From Amblyomma americanum (lineage: Eukaryota > Arthropoda > Arachnida > Ixodida > Ixodidae), in NCBI RefSeq assembly GCF_052857255.1, contig NC_135505.1:65326149-65390148 (forward strand): a stretch of DNA of 64,000 bases, in the 5' to 3' direction. The stretch's first letter is position 1, and each line of letters starts with the position of its first letter. Below the pieces are notes generated by a model. The model worked only from the letters and a program-made list of their open reading frames with translations. It had not been told where the DNA came from and did not search any database. Made by a program: the position numbers and the translations under genes. Below, piece after piece: positions 43,930 to 55,676 of this stretch.

Positions 43930-44977
43930 AAGACGAACCTTCTACGAGCCGAAATAGCGGCGCAAAAGCTTTTCACTCAATCCACGGTAGAGAATGGGAG
44001 TCCAAACCCAGACTTGGTCTCCTGGCTTGTATTCCGGGTTGGGTCTTCATAGGTTCTAGCGTCTGTCATCGGTACGCTGCTAGTCTTTCATCCGTGATCG
44101 GGCAAGCCTTCGAGCTTCACCTGCGCGTTGAAGGTAGGCGGCGACGTCGACGTTCTCGTCTTCGGTAACGTTAGACAACATGGCGCCTAGCATGGTCGTG
44201 GCCTCCCTGCCATGGACGAGCCCAAATGTCGTCATCTGGGTGGTCTCCTGCACTGCGGTGTCGTAGGCGAAGACGACGTAAGGCTGGATGACGTCCAGGT
44301 TTTGTGTTGGGCATCGAAATACATGGCGAGCATATCGGCGATGGTTTTGTTCAGGCGCTCGGTCAGTCTTTTGGTCTGCGGTTGGCATGCAGTTGTCCTC
44401 CAGTGGCTGGTTTTGCTATAATGCAGGATGGCTAGTGGTAGTTCCGACGTGAATGCTGTTCCTCTGTCTGTGATGAGCACTTCGGCGGCACCGTGTCGCA
44501 GAAGAATGCACTCAACGAAAAATTTGGCGACTGCTGCTGCTGTTTCGTTCGGTAAGGCTTTTGCCTCTGAGTATCGAGTCAAGTAGTCAGTCGCTATGGT
44601 GAGCCACTTATTTCCAGACATTGACTTTGGAAATAGACCAAGCAAGTCCGTGCCAATCTGCTAAGAGGCCTTGAGGGGGAGTCAATGGGGTTCAGGAATC
44701 CTGCTGGTCTGGAGGGAGGAGTCTTTCGTCGCTGATAATCTCGGCAGGTTTTCACATAACGCGCGACATCGGCAGACAGTCGGGGCCAGTAATACGTGTA
44801 TTGAATGCGGCGGAGGGTGCGAGTAAACCCGAGATGTCCAGCTGTCGGCTCGTCTTGTGAAGCCTGTAGAACGTCTTCGCAGACAGAAGCAGGTACAACA
44901 AGGATGTGGGCTGTTTTCTTTGCTGCGAAGTTCTTTTTCATGAGGACATCATTCTGCACACAGAAGGAAGAAAGCAC
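43930..44977 (-). pseudogene. pol: Integrase of gypsy A (unit 1)
   Basis: Minus strand: DEPTAGHLGFTRTLRRIQYT and VARYVKTCRDYQRRK (zinc-binding region; the second Cys of the CxxC pair is Tyr), then TIATDYLTRYSEAKALP (first Asp), EVLITDRGTAFTSE (second Asp) and LTERLNKTIADMLAMY (catalytic Glu). MTTFGLVHGREATTM follows, and a VWVWTPILYRGLSEKLL-like end lies near 44000. Three frames are needed, so it is inactive as written, though the catalytic triad is preserved. Confidence 0.85.
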
Positions 44978-45205
44978 TCGATTGAATGAGGCGGGGGGTG
45001 TAGAAACTCTGCCTTATAAGTACTCGATGAGGCGTTTTAGTTTGGGGTCCGACCGTTGCTGCTGGGCAAAAGAGCTCGAGCTGATGGGTCCCAGGAAGGC
45101 GTCCTCTTCGTCGTCCGGCGGCGCCGCATCTACAGGGGCTCGTGAGAGGCAATCGGCGTCAGAGTGCTTGCGTCCGGACGTGTAAACGACGGTGACGTCA
45201 AACTC

Positions 45206-45469
45206 CTAGAAGCGCAGACTCCATGGAGCGAGGCGGCCAGAGGGATCCTTCAAACTGGCAAGCCAGCACAGTGCGTGGTGATCGCTGACTGCCTTAAACG
45301 GTCGTCCGTACAGGTAGGGGCGGAATTTGGACGTAGCCCAGATGATGGCAAGGCACTCCTTCGCAGTCGTCGAATAGATAGCCTCGGCCTTGGAACGGGA
45401 ATGGCTAGCGTATGCGATGACTTTCTCCAGCCAGTCGCTTCTTTGGAAAAAGACGGCACCTAGGCCCAC
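45206..45469 (-). pseudogene. pol: RNase H of gypsy A (unit 1)
   Basis: The 87-residue frame GLGAVFFQRSDWLEKVIAYA, KECLAIIWATSKFRPYLYGR, FKAVSDHHALCWLASLKDP matches gypsy RNase H. The SDHHAL motif is intact. The upstream TDAS motif lies just outside this frame (near 45480, reading TDASSVGLG). Confidence 0.85.
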
Positions 45470-45802
45470 GCTGCTTGCGTCTGTATGAACTTCAGTATCG
45501 GCGGTTTCATCAAAAAGCGCGAGGTTCGGTGGGGACTGTAAACAACATTGAAGTTCATTGAAGGCTTCTGCTTGCGGGGTTTCCGATTTAAATGGCGAGT
45601 CTGCCTTCGGCAGTTTTGTGAACGGCTCGACGTTGCGCGAAAAGGTTTTCGCAAATCCTCAGAAATATGCGCACAGTCTGAGTAATCTGTGCACTGCTTT
45701 CTTATTAGCCGGCGGTGGAAACTGTTCAATAGCAGCTGTTTTCTTCGGGTCTAGGCCTACTTCTTCCTTGCTAACAATGTGGCCTAGAAACAGCAGCTCT
45801 TC

Positions 45803-46805
45803 TTAGGCAAATTGGCAATTCTCTGCTTTTAAGGTTAGGCCAGACGTCTTGATGGCGTCTAACACTCTTCGAAGTATTTTGAGTTGCTCTTCGAAGTTCG
45901 AGGCGAAGAAAACGACGTCATCTAAATATAACAAACAAATTTGCCATTTCAGGCCCGGCAGTATAGTATCCATTACTCGCTGAAACGTCGCTGGTGCGGA
46001 ACACACACCAAATGGCATCACCTTGAACTCGAAGAGCCAATCCGGAGTAATGAACGCCTTGTTCTCGCAATCATTCATCGACCTCAAATTGCCAGTAGCC
46101 GCTCTTGAGGTCCATCGAGGAGAAATACTTGCCCTTGCAGAGCCGGTCCAGTGTGTCGTCGATGCGGAGAACGGGGTAGACATCCTATTTTGTTATGTTT
46201 TTAGGGGGGCGGTAATCAACGTAGAACCAAAGTGCGCCGTCTTTCGTGCTCACTAGGTCAACTGGTGCCGCCCATGGGCTGTTTGATGGCTGGATAATGT
46301 CGTTGCGAAGCATTTTTTTAAACTTGATCTCGGACGGCTTGTCGTTCTGGCAGCGGTACACGGTAGGAGCTTTGACGGAGAGGTCGGGCGTGCTGGTCGG
46401 TTATGATGCGATGATTGCCAATCGGCGTTTGTCAGAACTTCGGGGATGACGAAAGACACTGGAGCAGCTTCGAAGCAGATTGCAGATCTGGTCTTGTCTG
46501 TTCCGGGACAGGGCCCGGTTGATGTCGAAAGTGGGCGAGTTCTCATTGTCAGCCGGATCTTCTGCGGAGGGTTCGGAGAGGGCGAGGGAGTCTGGCACGT
46601 CAGATATTTCTTCGAAGAATGCAATCGTAGTTCCTCTGTTAATGTACCGGTATTCTTCTGTGAAGTTAGTGGGCAGTACTTCGTCCTGCCCATTGCGGAA
46701 ATGTGCGATGCCTCTTGCGATGCTGATTCCTCGGTTTATAAGCGACTGCATGTTTCCGTCGATGATTGCTCCAACGTTAATGGCTTTCGTGGTGTCTACG
46801 GTCAC
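45803..46805 (-). pseudogene. pol: RT of gypsy A (unit 1), cut by the duplication junction
   Basis: From 46805 the spacer (VDTTKAINVGAIIDG) leads to RT. FEFKVMPFGVCSAPATFQRV and ICLLYLDDVVFFASN (YLDD at 45917-45928) are intact in the frame 46183-45803, ending QFA before a stop. Upstream motifs (APVDLVSTKDGALWF, YPVLRIDDTLD) are in other frames. Protease is missing upstream because the duplication junction lies at 46870. Confidence 0.85.
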
Positions 46806-47128
46806 GAAAACGATCTAATGGGATGGGACGCTCACTTCTTCCTCCACGAGAGTCAGGGCAACGTGACTTTCACTCTGTGGCACCAGCTTTCCTTCCTTCA
46901 AGGCAACGGCACTGCGGTAGGCGTCATTTAGGACGTCAACGGAAGCAACTGTGACTCCAACCTGCCCATTTTCATCCAACCATCAACCGAGGGCGCACGG
47001 ATACTGGAAGCTCAGCGCCTTAGGAGTTCAAAGTGCGAGATCTTTACTTTTTAAAGGTACTCCATTCCAGCGTACGTTAAGCGTCCCGCTTCCAAAACGT
47101 AGTTAGGCCTTCAGTTCCGATGTCCCTT

Positions 47129-49529
47129 CAGTGCTGGAAATGCATGAAGATCGGGCACGTGATTAGTATGTGTAGTTTTTCTTTCGTGTGTCCACGGTGT
47201 TCTCAGCCATAAAGCGGCCATGCTTGCAAGCCAAGAGCCCTAAACTGTCTCAACTGCCGCAGCCGTCATGACGGTGCCTCAAGAGATTGTCCACGCATAT
47301 AATGTGTAAAATGACAAAAGACAATTGCGCGCAGAGAGAGGCCGCCGTTCATGTGCGACGACGTCGTCGCCCTCGTCAAATGTCTTCTAAGAGTGTAGCG
47401 GCCATTAAAAAAGGATGGTCCAGAAATTTCCGCTACTTGCACTCCCTCTACACATGCTGCTCAATAACATGAGAGCCATATCACTGGCGCAGCAGGCATG
47501 ATTTTCGAAGAAATGCCTTGGCCATTCCTACCAGTGCTACACACACCTACAGTGTCCAAGCTGGTACTGCGAGCCCGAAGTCTGGAGCCTATTGTTAATC
47601 AAGCACAATACCAAACTGCGGTGTAATGCACAGACCTGCAAGTATCTTGGCCATCGGTACTGAAGCAAGGAACACGCCCAATGACTGAGCATGGACCACG
47701 CACCCAGTGTCCTGATCCTACTGCTGGTCGGGCACTAGACCAGGAACCGGTTTACGTTGAAGATGAGCAAGCAATTGCAATAACGAAGGCCTTAATCAAC
47801 ATCGTGAGCGTGATGCTCTCGAGCCTGCGTAGACCAGCTGCACGAAATTCAATGCAGGTACCGGATGTGTTCAATCCAGTCCTTGCAGCTCTTCAGTACT
47901 CCGCACAACGGATCCTCCAGCCTCATCCTCCGAGCAGTCGGGGCGTCTCATTTTGCCGTCCGCATTATCGACCGCAAGAGCAAGCAGCCGAGTTCCACGG
48001 TGGAACATAAGCACTGCGTGACAGTCTTGTGTTTAACCATGAAGGACGGTCGCCGTACTGTACTAAAGTCGCAACGCTCAGTAGCCCTGAAGGTGAGCAG
48101 GCCACAGCTGCGTTAGCCCGTGACTTTCAGCGCGTGTGTCTGCTTGCTGTGCTTAGTGCATACAGCATTTCTCTAATTCCTTTCCTTTCACGCCGGCTCA
48201 ACGCACAAATGGATGCTTGGACGAGTTGATATGACATTTTCTAGAGAACAGCGCGAACATGAACAAGGATTGAAGGAAGACACATCGGCGGGCGCTCTTC
48301 TCCAGTGCAGGGCAGCCAACCGAAGCATCATTCTGTTTAACGTCACTGCTTTTCCACTGCCGCTTTTCCCTCTCTCTTAGCTGGCAGTGGATTTTTTTTT
48401 GTTCTGTTTCTTCTGACAGGTGATAGTCAATAATAACATGCTGATGTATTCGTGTCGCGTTCAACAACTGTATTAGGTGGAACCTGCAAAATTTATTTTC
48501 TCTTACACTTCTCGTCAGGGAATAATTAAAATCCTATGTAGTACCTGGGATTTTGCCTTGAGAAATTGCGTAGAACAGGCATTGGTGATGTGTGGAAAAA
48601 ACAATTTAAGGAATTTGTGCATACTGATTTGGCAATCATACTCATAATAACTAAAACCTTGTTGGTGATCTCGTTTATTCACGGCTGGAGTCTTCGACTT
48701 AAGTGGAAATATTAAGCATCTGACGATAAGAGGCGCCTGTGGAAGCACAGTGGAATTAAATCAGATAAACTTCAGAAGGGCACTGCGGTATGCTAAACGT
48801 TATTTTCCGTAACCCCACCAAAATTAATTCTTAGTGACCGCAAAATGTTTGGAAATCAGCCTGAAAAACGAAAACAAAACTATTCCCTGTATATGACATG
48901 ACGGCAATCTTCTCGATGCCAAGACTAATATCTCTGAGCTGCTTAACAGATAAGGCAGCCAAGAGGACCAAGTCAAGAAGACCAAGAGCAAGAGGCAGCC
49001 AGAGGACCATTTTTTGCTCAACAGTAATTTTGGGAACATACATGCATGGTGCAACGAGTATTATACTAAGTATATTGCAGAAAAAAATTACACGTGAAAG
49101 TAACTTGCAGAAAGAGCTTATCTTCTTAAATTTCAATAGGTCATTTCAGCTCCAAGAAGTTGTGAACAAGTAAAAGTATCTCTGTGGGAATATAGCAAAT
49201 ACCTTACTCTGAAATAAACGTGCACCAAATATGCACTCAGCAGCATTTCTTAAGCAGTGCTTTCTTAGAAGTAAAGTAGAACAACCTCATTTCCATCATA
49301 CACGATTTGCGCACTGCTTGTCCATAATACAAGCCCTAGAATACGCATGCGTCGTATGGAATCTTAATACTAAACGCATCATTGCAACACAGGAAATCAT
49401 ACAACGTATACCCATCCGCTTCATTTCCTCAAGGCGTGGTTTACCTGTCTCACCTACCAACCTCACCAATAGACTTTAGACCTTACAACTTAACCAAAAT
49501 ATGCAGGTAATGAAACAAGGCTTCTAGCT
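47129..49529 (+). pseudogene. LINE-4 ORF1 and ORF2 remnants (unit 2)
   Basis: Same content as 40463-42860: zinc knuckles at 47129-47301, ORF1 end (MTEHGPRTQCPDPTAG) at 47681-48010, ORF2 end (EYACVVWNLNTK) at 49231-49479. Differences from unit 1 are single bases (for example CAATTG for CAAATG in the basic region near 47330). Confidence 0.75.
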
Positions 49530-49715
49530 AAAGAACCCATAGGCTCTCCTCTAGCGTAGGCTTCTTGCTGAAAATTTATGCGTGTCGAACAAGACATCAA
49601 ACCGAGATACTAGCTCGTTTGACAACTGGAAGTAACGCATGCAAGTATCCATTTTTTGCGTGGAGTATATGATGACTGGAACAAGCAAAGCTATTACCGG
49701 AGCCAGTTGGTTGAT

Positions 49716-49842
49716 CATTATGCGAAGGAATGCGTAAAAGCGGCACAAGAAGACAACACACAAACATACGACACAAGTGCTTGTGTCGTGTGTGTGTGTG
49801 TTGTCTTCTTGGGCCGCTTTTAGCGCATTCCTTCGCATAATG
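49716..49842. repeat. Hairpin-forming inverted repeat (unit 2)
   Basis: Copy of 43047-43171. The right arm reads GTGTGTGTTGTCTTC here instead of GTGTCGTCTTC, which improves pairing with the left arm GAAGACAACACAC. Confidence 0.8.
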
Positions 49843-49995
49843 ATTGGAACAAGTTGCATGAAACCTTTCAAACAGCGCTCATTACGTTGATTATATTGAT
49901 GTTAGACAGCTTCTATTCTGCTATGTTTCACCATGCGTGTATTTTGTAACTTTCATAGCTTTATTTTAGTATTCTTCATTCCATGCCCTTCATAT

Positions 49996-50370
49996 GGTCT
50001 CGTAGTAGTGGTGACGGCACTCGAAGGAGCAGTGAAGACGGACAGAAGGTGTTCTAAAAGAAAACTTTATTGGGGTCACTTCCGCCCACAATGGACTCAA
50101 TCACTCGGCGGCGGCGAAGCAACAAGCGTGCTCGGCGATCGTCGAACAGAATGCCCGCCGCTGTCGGCCGTGCTCAATTTAAAGCTGGTAGCGAGCTTTC
50201 GAGATAAAACGTGCAAAGTTACTAGAATATTTCGCAACAACGTAGGATCAGCTCTGCCTGGCTGCGATAAATCGAGATAAATCTAGTCGCGTCTTGCGTC
50301 GCAAACAACGCGATAAAGTGGCGTGGCGGCAGATTTGAAGAAGGAGCAAAAATTGCAAAGATTCGTGGCA
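49996..50370 (-). repeat. 3' LTR of gypsy A (unit 2)
   Basis: Copy of 43325-43699. In the ancestral arrangement there was a single 3' LTR. Both now follow a complete RT-to-integrase block. Confidence 0.85.
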
Positions 50371-50599
50371 TTACTCCCCATCTGAAAGAAGTATCGACAC
50401 GAATGCATTAAAACAAATATTGCGACTAGCAACAAATAAAACGTATCGTACGAAACTAAACACAGAGTGGAAATGCAGCGTTATTTAGCGCGCACAATAG
50501 GGCTTCAAACAAACTACATAGACAACTTTTCGTCATAGCAGCGTCGCTGGAATGCAATCATTGCACCAGGGATGACTTCATAATCCAGTTCACCTAGAC

Positions 50600-51648
50600 G
50601 AAGACGAACCTTCTACGAGCCGAAATAGCGGCGCAAAAGCTTTTCACTCAATCCACGGTAGAGAATGGGAGTCCAAACCCAGACTTGGTCTCCTGGCTTG
50701 TATTCCGGGTTGGGTCTTCATAGGTTCTAGCGTCTGTCATCGGTACGCTGCTAGTCTTTGATCCGTGATCGGGCAAGCCTTCGAGCTTCACCTGCGCGTT
50801 GAAAGTAGGCGGCGACGTCGACGTTCTCTTCTTCGGTAACGTTAGACAACATGACGCCTAGCATGGTCGTGGCCTCCCTGCCATGGACGAGCCCAAATGT
50901 CGTCATCTTGGTGGTCTCCTGCACTGCGGTGTCGTAGGCGAAGACGACGTAAGGCTGGATGACGTCCAGGTTTTGTGTTGGGCATCGAAATACATGGCGA
51001 GCATATCGGCGATGGTTTTGTTCAGGCGCTCGGTCAGTCTTTTGGTCTGCGGTTGGCATGCAGTTGTCCTCCGGTGGCTGGTTTTGCTATAATGCAGGAT
51101 GGCTAGTGGTAGTTCCGACGTGAATGCTGTTCCTCTGTCTATGATGAGCACTTCGGCGGCGCCGTGTCGCAGAAGAATGCACTCAACGAAAAATTTGGCG
51201 ACTGCTGCTGCTGTTTCATTCGGTAAGGCTTTTGCCTCTGAGTACCGGGTCAAGTAGTCAGTCGCTATGGTGATCCACTTATTTCCAGACATTGACCTTG
51301 GAAATAGACCAAGCAAGTCCGTGCCAATCTGCTAAGAGGCCTTGAGGGGGAGTCAATGGGGTTCAGGAATCCTGCTGGTCTGGAGGGAGGAGTCTTTCGT
51401 CGCTGATAATCTCGGCAGGTTTTCACATAACGCGCGACATCGGCAGACAGTCGGGGCCAGTAATACTTGTATTGAATGCGGCGGAGGGTGCGAGTAAACC
51501 CGAGATGTCCAGCTGTCGGCTCGTCTTGTGAAGCCTGTAGAACGTCTTCGCAGACAGAAGCAGGTACAACAAGGATGTGGGCTGTTTTCTTTGCTGCGAA
51601 GTTCTTTTTCATGAGGACATCATTCTGCACACAGAAGGAAGAAAGCAC
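50600..51648 (-). pseudogene. pol: Integrase of gypsy A (unit 2)
   Basis: As in unit 1, with small differences (IQYKYYWPRL for IQYTYYWPRL; EVLIIDRGTAFTSE for EVLITDRG). The catalytic D, D, E residues are present. The CRDYQ change in the zinc region is shared by both units, so it predates the duplication. Confidence 0.85.
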
Positions 51649-51876
51649 TCGATTGAATGAGGCGGGGGGTGTAGAAACTCTGCCTTATAAGTACTCGATG
51701 AGGCGTTTTAGTTTGGGGTCCGACCGTTGCTGCTGGGCAAAAGAGCTCGAGCTGATGGGTCCCAGGAAGGCGTCCTCTTCGTCGTCCGGCGGCGCCGCAT
51801 CTACAGGGGCTCGTGAGAGGCAATCGGCGTCAGAGTGCTTGCGTCCGGACGTGTAAACGACGGTGACGTCAAACTC

Positions 51877-52140
51877 CTAGAAGCGCAGACTCCATGGAGC
51901 GAGGCGGCCAGAGGGATCCTTCAAACTGGCAAGCCAGCACAGTGCGTGGTGATCGCTGACTGCCTTAAACGGTCGTCCGTACAGGTAGGGGCGGAATTTG
52001 GACGTAGCCCAGATGATGGCAAGGCACTCCTTCGCAGTCGTCGAATAGATAGCCTCGGCCTTGGAACGGGAATGGCTAGCGTATGCGATGACTTTCTCCA
52101 GCCAGTCGCTTCTTTGGAAAAAGACGGCACCTAGGCCCAC
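51877..52140 (-). pseudogene. pol: RNase H of gypsy A (unit 2)
   Basis: Identical at protein level to 45206-45469. Just upstream (about 52190) unit 2 lacks a 21-bp stretch that unit 1 has. Confidence 0.85.
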
Positions 52141-52452
52141 GCTGCTTGCGTCTGTATGAACTTCAGTATCGGCGGTGTCATCAAAAAGCGCGAAGCATTG
52201 AAGTTCATTGAAGGCTTCTGCTTGCGGGGTTTCTGATTTAAATGGCGAGTCTGCCTTCGGCAGTTTTGTGAACGGCTCGACGTTGCGCGTAAAGGTTTTC
52301 GCAAATCCTCAGAAATATGCGCACCGTCTGAGTAATCTTTGCACTGCTTTCTCATTAGCTGGCGGTGGAAACTGTTCAATAGCAGCTGTTTTCTTCGGGT
52401 CTAGGCCTACTTCTTCCTTGCTAACAATGTGGCCTAGAAACAGCAGCTCTTC

Positions 52453-53454
52453 TTAGGCAAATTGGCAATTCTCTGCTTTTAAGGTTAGGCCAGACGTCTT
52501 GATGGCGTCTAACACTCTTCGAAGTATTTTGAGTTGCTCTTCGATGTTCGAGGCGAAGAAAACGACGTCATCTAAATATAACAAACAAATTTGCCATTTC
52601 AGGCCCGGCAGTATAGTATCCATTACTCGCTGAAACGTCGCTGGTGCGGAACACACACCAAATGGCATCACCTTGAACTCGAAGAGCCAATCCGGAGTAA
52701 TGAACGCCTTGTTCTCGCAATCATTCATCGACCTCAAATTGCCAGTAGCCGCTCTTGAGGTCCATCGAGGAGAAATACTTGCCCTTGCAGAGCCGGTCCA
52801 GTGTGTCGTCGATGCGGAGAACGGGGTAGACATCCTATTTTGTTATGTTTTTAGGGGGGCGGTAATCAACGTAGAACCAAAGTGCGCCGTCTTTCGTGCT
52901 CACTAGGTCAACTGGTGCCGCCCATGGGCTGTTTGATGGCTGGATAATGTCGTTGCGAAGCATTTTTTCCACTTGATCTCGGACGGCTTGTCGTTCTGGC
53001 AGCGGCACACGGTAGGAGCTTTGACGGAGAGGTCGGGCGTGCTGGTCGGTTATGATGCGATGATTGCCAATCGGCGTTTGTCAGAACTTCGGGGATGACG
53101 AAAGACACTGGAGCAGCTTCGAAGCAGATTGCAGATCTGGTCTTGTCTGTTCCGGGACAGGGCCCGGTTGATGTCGAAAGTGGGCGAGTTCTCATTGTCA
53201 GCCGGATCTTCTGCGGAGGGTTCGGAGAGGGCGAGGGAGTCTGGCACGTCAGATATTTCTTCGAAGAATGCAATCGTAGTTCCTCTGTTAATGTATCGGT
53301 ATTCTTCTGTGAAGTTAGTGGGCAGTACTTCGTTCTGCCCATTGCGGAAATGTGCGATGCCTCTTGCGATGCTGATTCCTCGGTTTATAAGCGACTGCAT
53401 GTTTCCGTCGATGATTGCTCCAACGTTAATGGCTTTCGTGGTGTCTACGGTCAC
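52453..53454 (-). pseudogene. pol: RT of gypsy A (unit 2)
   Basis: YLDD box at 52567-52578 within LLYLDDVVFFASN. The spacer from 53454 and the frame changes match unit 1. Unlike unit 1, this copy is joined to protease and gag upstream, so it belongs to the original element body. Confidence 0.85.
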
Positions 53455-53519
53455 GAAAACGATCTAATGGGATGGGACGCTCACTTCTTCCTCCACGAGA
53501 GTCAGGGCAACGTGACTTT

Positions 53520-54024
53520 CCAAACTGTTCATCGAAGGGATGGCCTCGTCCGTCGAAAGCGTGATCAGCTTGGATCACTGGTTGATGATCGCCAGATGCT
53601 CATTAAGGAAATCCATACCCAAAATTCCTTCGCGCGAGCACTGCGGTAGCACAACAAAGGATGCAGGATAGGTATGTCCTTTGACAGTCACTCGCGCTGT
53701 GCATAGTCCTGATAACGTAATGAGGTGGCCCCCTGCGATGCGAATTTGTGGGCCGTCTCAAGCGGTCGGGACTATCCTCAGCTGCGCACCGAATGTTCCA
53801 TTCATTACCAAGTAATCGGTTCCTGTGCCGACAAGAGCGGTAACTTTTCGGTAGTCGATAGTCACTTCTAAGTCGGATGTTCTGGCTCTTGCATTGCCAT
53901 TCGGCCTCAGCGTCGGGTCACGGCTTCGTCGCGTACGCGAATCGCGGATGGGGTGTGTTGTCGAAGATTTTCTGTGTGGCGGCGTCGTGTTGAATGCAGT
54001 TCGCGTCGTGGTCGGTGTCGTCAT
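53520..54024 (-). pseudogene. pol: Aspartic protease of gypsy A with lost catalytic Asp
   Basis: VTIDYRKVTALVGTGTDYLV (near 53870-53810) stands where gypsy proteases have DTGA; the catalytic Asp is Gly. Downstream, GGHLITLSGLCTARVTVKGH and CSREGILGMDFLNEHLAIIN (second conserved block, about 53640-53570) are in another frame. The protease is inactive. Confidence 0.8.
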
Positions 54025-54131
54025 TTTCTGCGGCGTCGGTGCAGCGAGTGTAGCGTCTTCATGGAGCGTGGTCGGTGGAGCATCTTCGGCGTTTCGCTCG
54101 TGAGCAACCTCACCTCCAGAGGTTGCGGTCT

Positions 54132-55639
54132 TTAGTTTTCCCTACGGTGGCTGGGGGACATTTCTCGTACCGCGGCTGCGTAGCTGCGGCGTGGCGACGC
54201 AAACCGTGAGGTTGACGCCGATGGTGAACACGAAAAGCTATTCGCCGTGTACTCCTCTTGACGCAGGTACTCGTCGATTTCCTGCAGACATGTGCCCAAG
54301 CGTGGTCGTGGCGTGTTAACGGCCACTCCTCGAAGACCGGTACGTCGGCACTGGCAGTGACGAAGAATATGACCGGCGTCGCCTAAATGGAAGCGTGCAC
54401 AACGGCCGGTTGTCAGAAGTCCTCCAGGCGTTGCATTTCCTGTGCTCCGTCGCTCGAAGGCTGGACGGGCGGGGGGGGGGGGGGGGGGGCAGGGAGGCGG
54501 CGTTTGGGTACAAGTTGTTCATGTCGCACACTATGTAGGAGTTCAATAAAGCTTGTTGCTGGGCTAGTAGATCTATTGATATCTGTTACGGAAAACAAAG
54601 CCGCTTGTTTGTAGAGTTCGTCTTTGTCGTGTCTACCTCCCGTGCTCGTCTCTTTTGCGGTACGTCTTTATTCAAGTATGTAAGGGTTGTTGTTGGGGCT
54701 GAGGAGTGCCTACTGCAGCGGCTTAGGCCATGGTATTGGGTTCTGTGGCCGTCGGGGTGCCAAGTGCCTGTCGCACTTCTTTCCTTACCACTTCCATCAG
54801 AGTCGCTGCTTGCGGCTGTGGGGAGGATGGCAGTAATCGGCATACCTCCTTGCGGACGACGTCGCGGATCACTTTCGGATGTTTTCGCTGGTGGTGGTCT
54901 TCGTGTTCGGACACATTGCGCAGGCAGAAGGGCGGTTGTACTGCCGCGCTCAGACATTGAGGGTCTTCTCAATTGTGCAGGCTTCTTGCTTGAATTTGTC
55001 GACAGTTTTTGGTGGGTAGCGGACAAGGCTGCCAAATAAATGTTCCATCACGCCGCGCATTAAGAACTGAACTTCCTTTTCCTCGGTCATATGGGGGTCG
55101 GCGCGGCGAAAGAGGCGATTCATCTCCTCGACGTAACCCCGGACAAGCTCATTCGAAATCTGGATCCTAGACTCGAGGAGTCGTTCGGCTTTTTCGTTCC
55201 TGACGACACTGGTGAATGCCTTCAAAAGTTCCTTCTTGAATAGTGCCCAAGTCGTTAGGGAAGACACGTGGTTTTTATACCACGTGCGTGCGGAGCCATC
55301 CAACCAGAAAAATACGTGTCCAAGTTTTCCCGCATCATCCCACTTGTTGAATGATACCAACCGCTCAAATTGGTCAAAACATTCTTCTGGTTCTTTGGCT
55401 AGGAATCCATTGAAATTTGTCGGAACCCGCGGCTGCTGCAGTATGATCGGTGTCGATATCTTCGGCGAGGTTGCGGTGCTCGTAGCAGCGTCTTTTCGCT
55501 GTCTGGTGTGGTCTGGCAGGGTCTCGAACTCAGGCTCCTCCCCCTGGAGACATCGGCTGACTCGCCGAGCTCCTAGGTCGTCCTCGGGTGCGAAGCGCTG
55601 AGGGCTGGCGTCACGACTTGAAGGGGGCGTCTGGAACAT
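54132..55639 (-). pseudogene. gag: gag of gypsy A
   Basis: ATG at 55639 (MFQTPPSSRDASPQRFAPED) starts about 38 bp downstream of the 5' LTR. The first 230 residues contain a retrotransposon Gag core: FNGFLAKEPEECFDQFERLV, WLDGSARTWYKNHVSSLTTW and ERLLESRIQISNELVRGYVE. The frame ends at 54950, and KVIRDVVRKEVCRLLP continues in another (54914-54723). A Pro-rich linker matches the G tract at 54471-54489. A degraded zinc knuckle near 54390-54345 reads FHLGDAGHILRHC, with the first two Cys lost. Confidence 0.8.
54471..54489 (+). repeat. 19-G homopolymer
   Basis: Uninterrupted G run on the plus strand within the gag linker, encoding Pro on the minus strand. Length in the assembly may be unreliable. 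Confidence 0.9.
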
Positions 55640-55676
55640 GGAAGGCGTCCCCGCAGCTCCACCAGATGTCACGTAG

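Larger units (their letters stand above)
40205..46870. repeat. Tandem segmental duplication, unit 1 (6666 bp)
   Basis: Near-identical to 46871-53520 along its whole length, in direct orientation. Unit 1 begins CACTCTGTGGCACC at 40205 in LINE-4 ORF1 and ends GTGACTTT at 46870 in gypsy A. Offsets run 6666 at the left, 6669-6671 mid-way and 6650 at the right, reflecting a few small indels, among them a 21-bp segment (about 45534-45555) absent from unit 2. Confidence 0.95.
46871..53520. repeat. Tandem segmental duplication, unit 2 (6650 bp)
   Basis: Direct copy of 40205-46870. The left edge is the novel junction (gypsy A GTGACTTT joined to LINE-4 CACTCTGTGG). The right edge at 53520 runs on into the rest of gypsy A protease, which unit 1 lacks. 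One base (C) is shared by both partners at the junction. Confidence 0.95.

Noticed and set aside
51476..51856. 126-residue plus-strand frame, repeated at 44805-45185
   Set aside because: Antisense shadow of the gypsy A integrase zinc-binding region and the RNase H-integrase linker.
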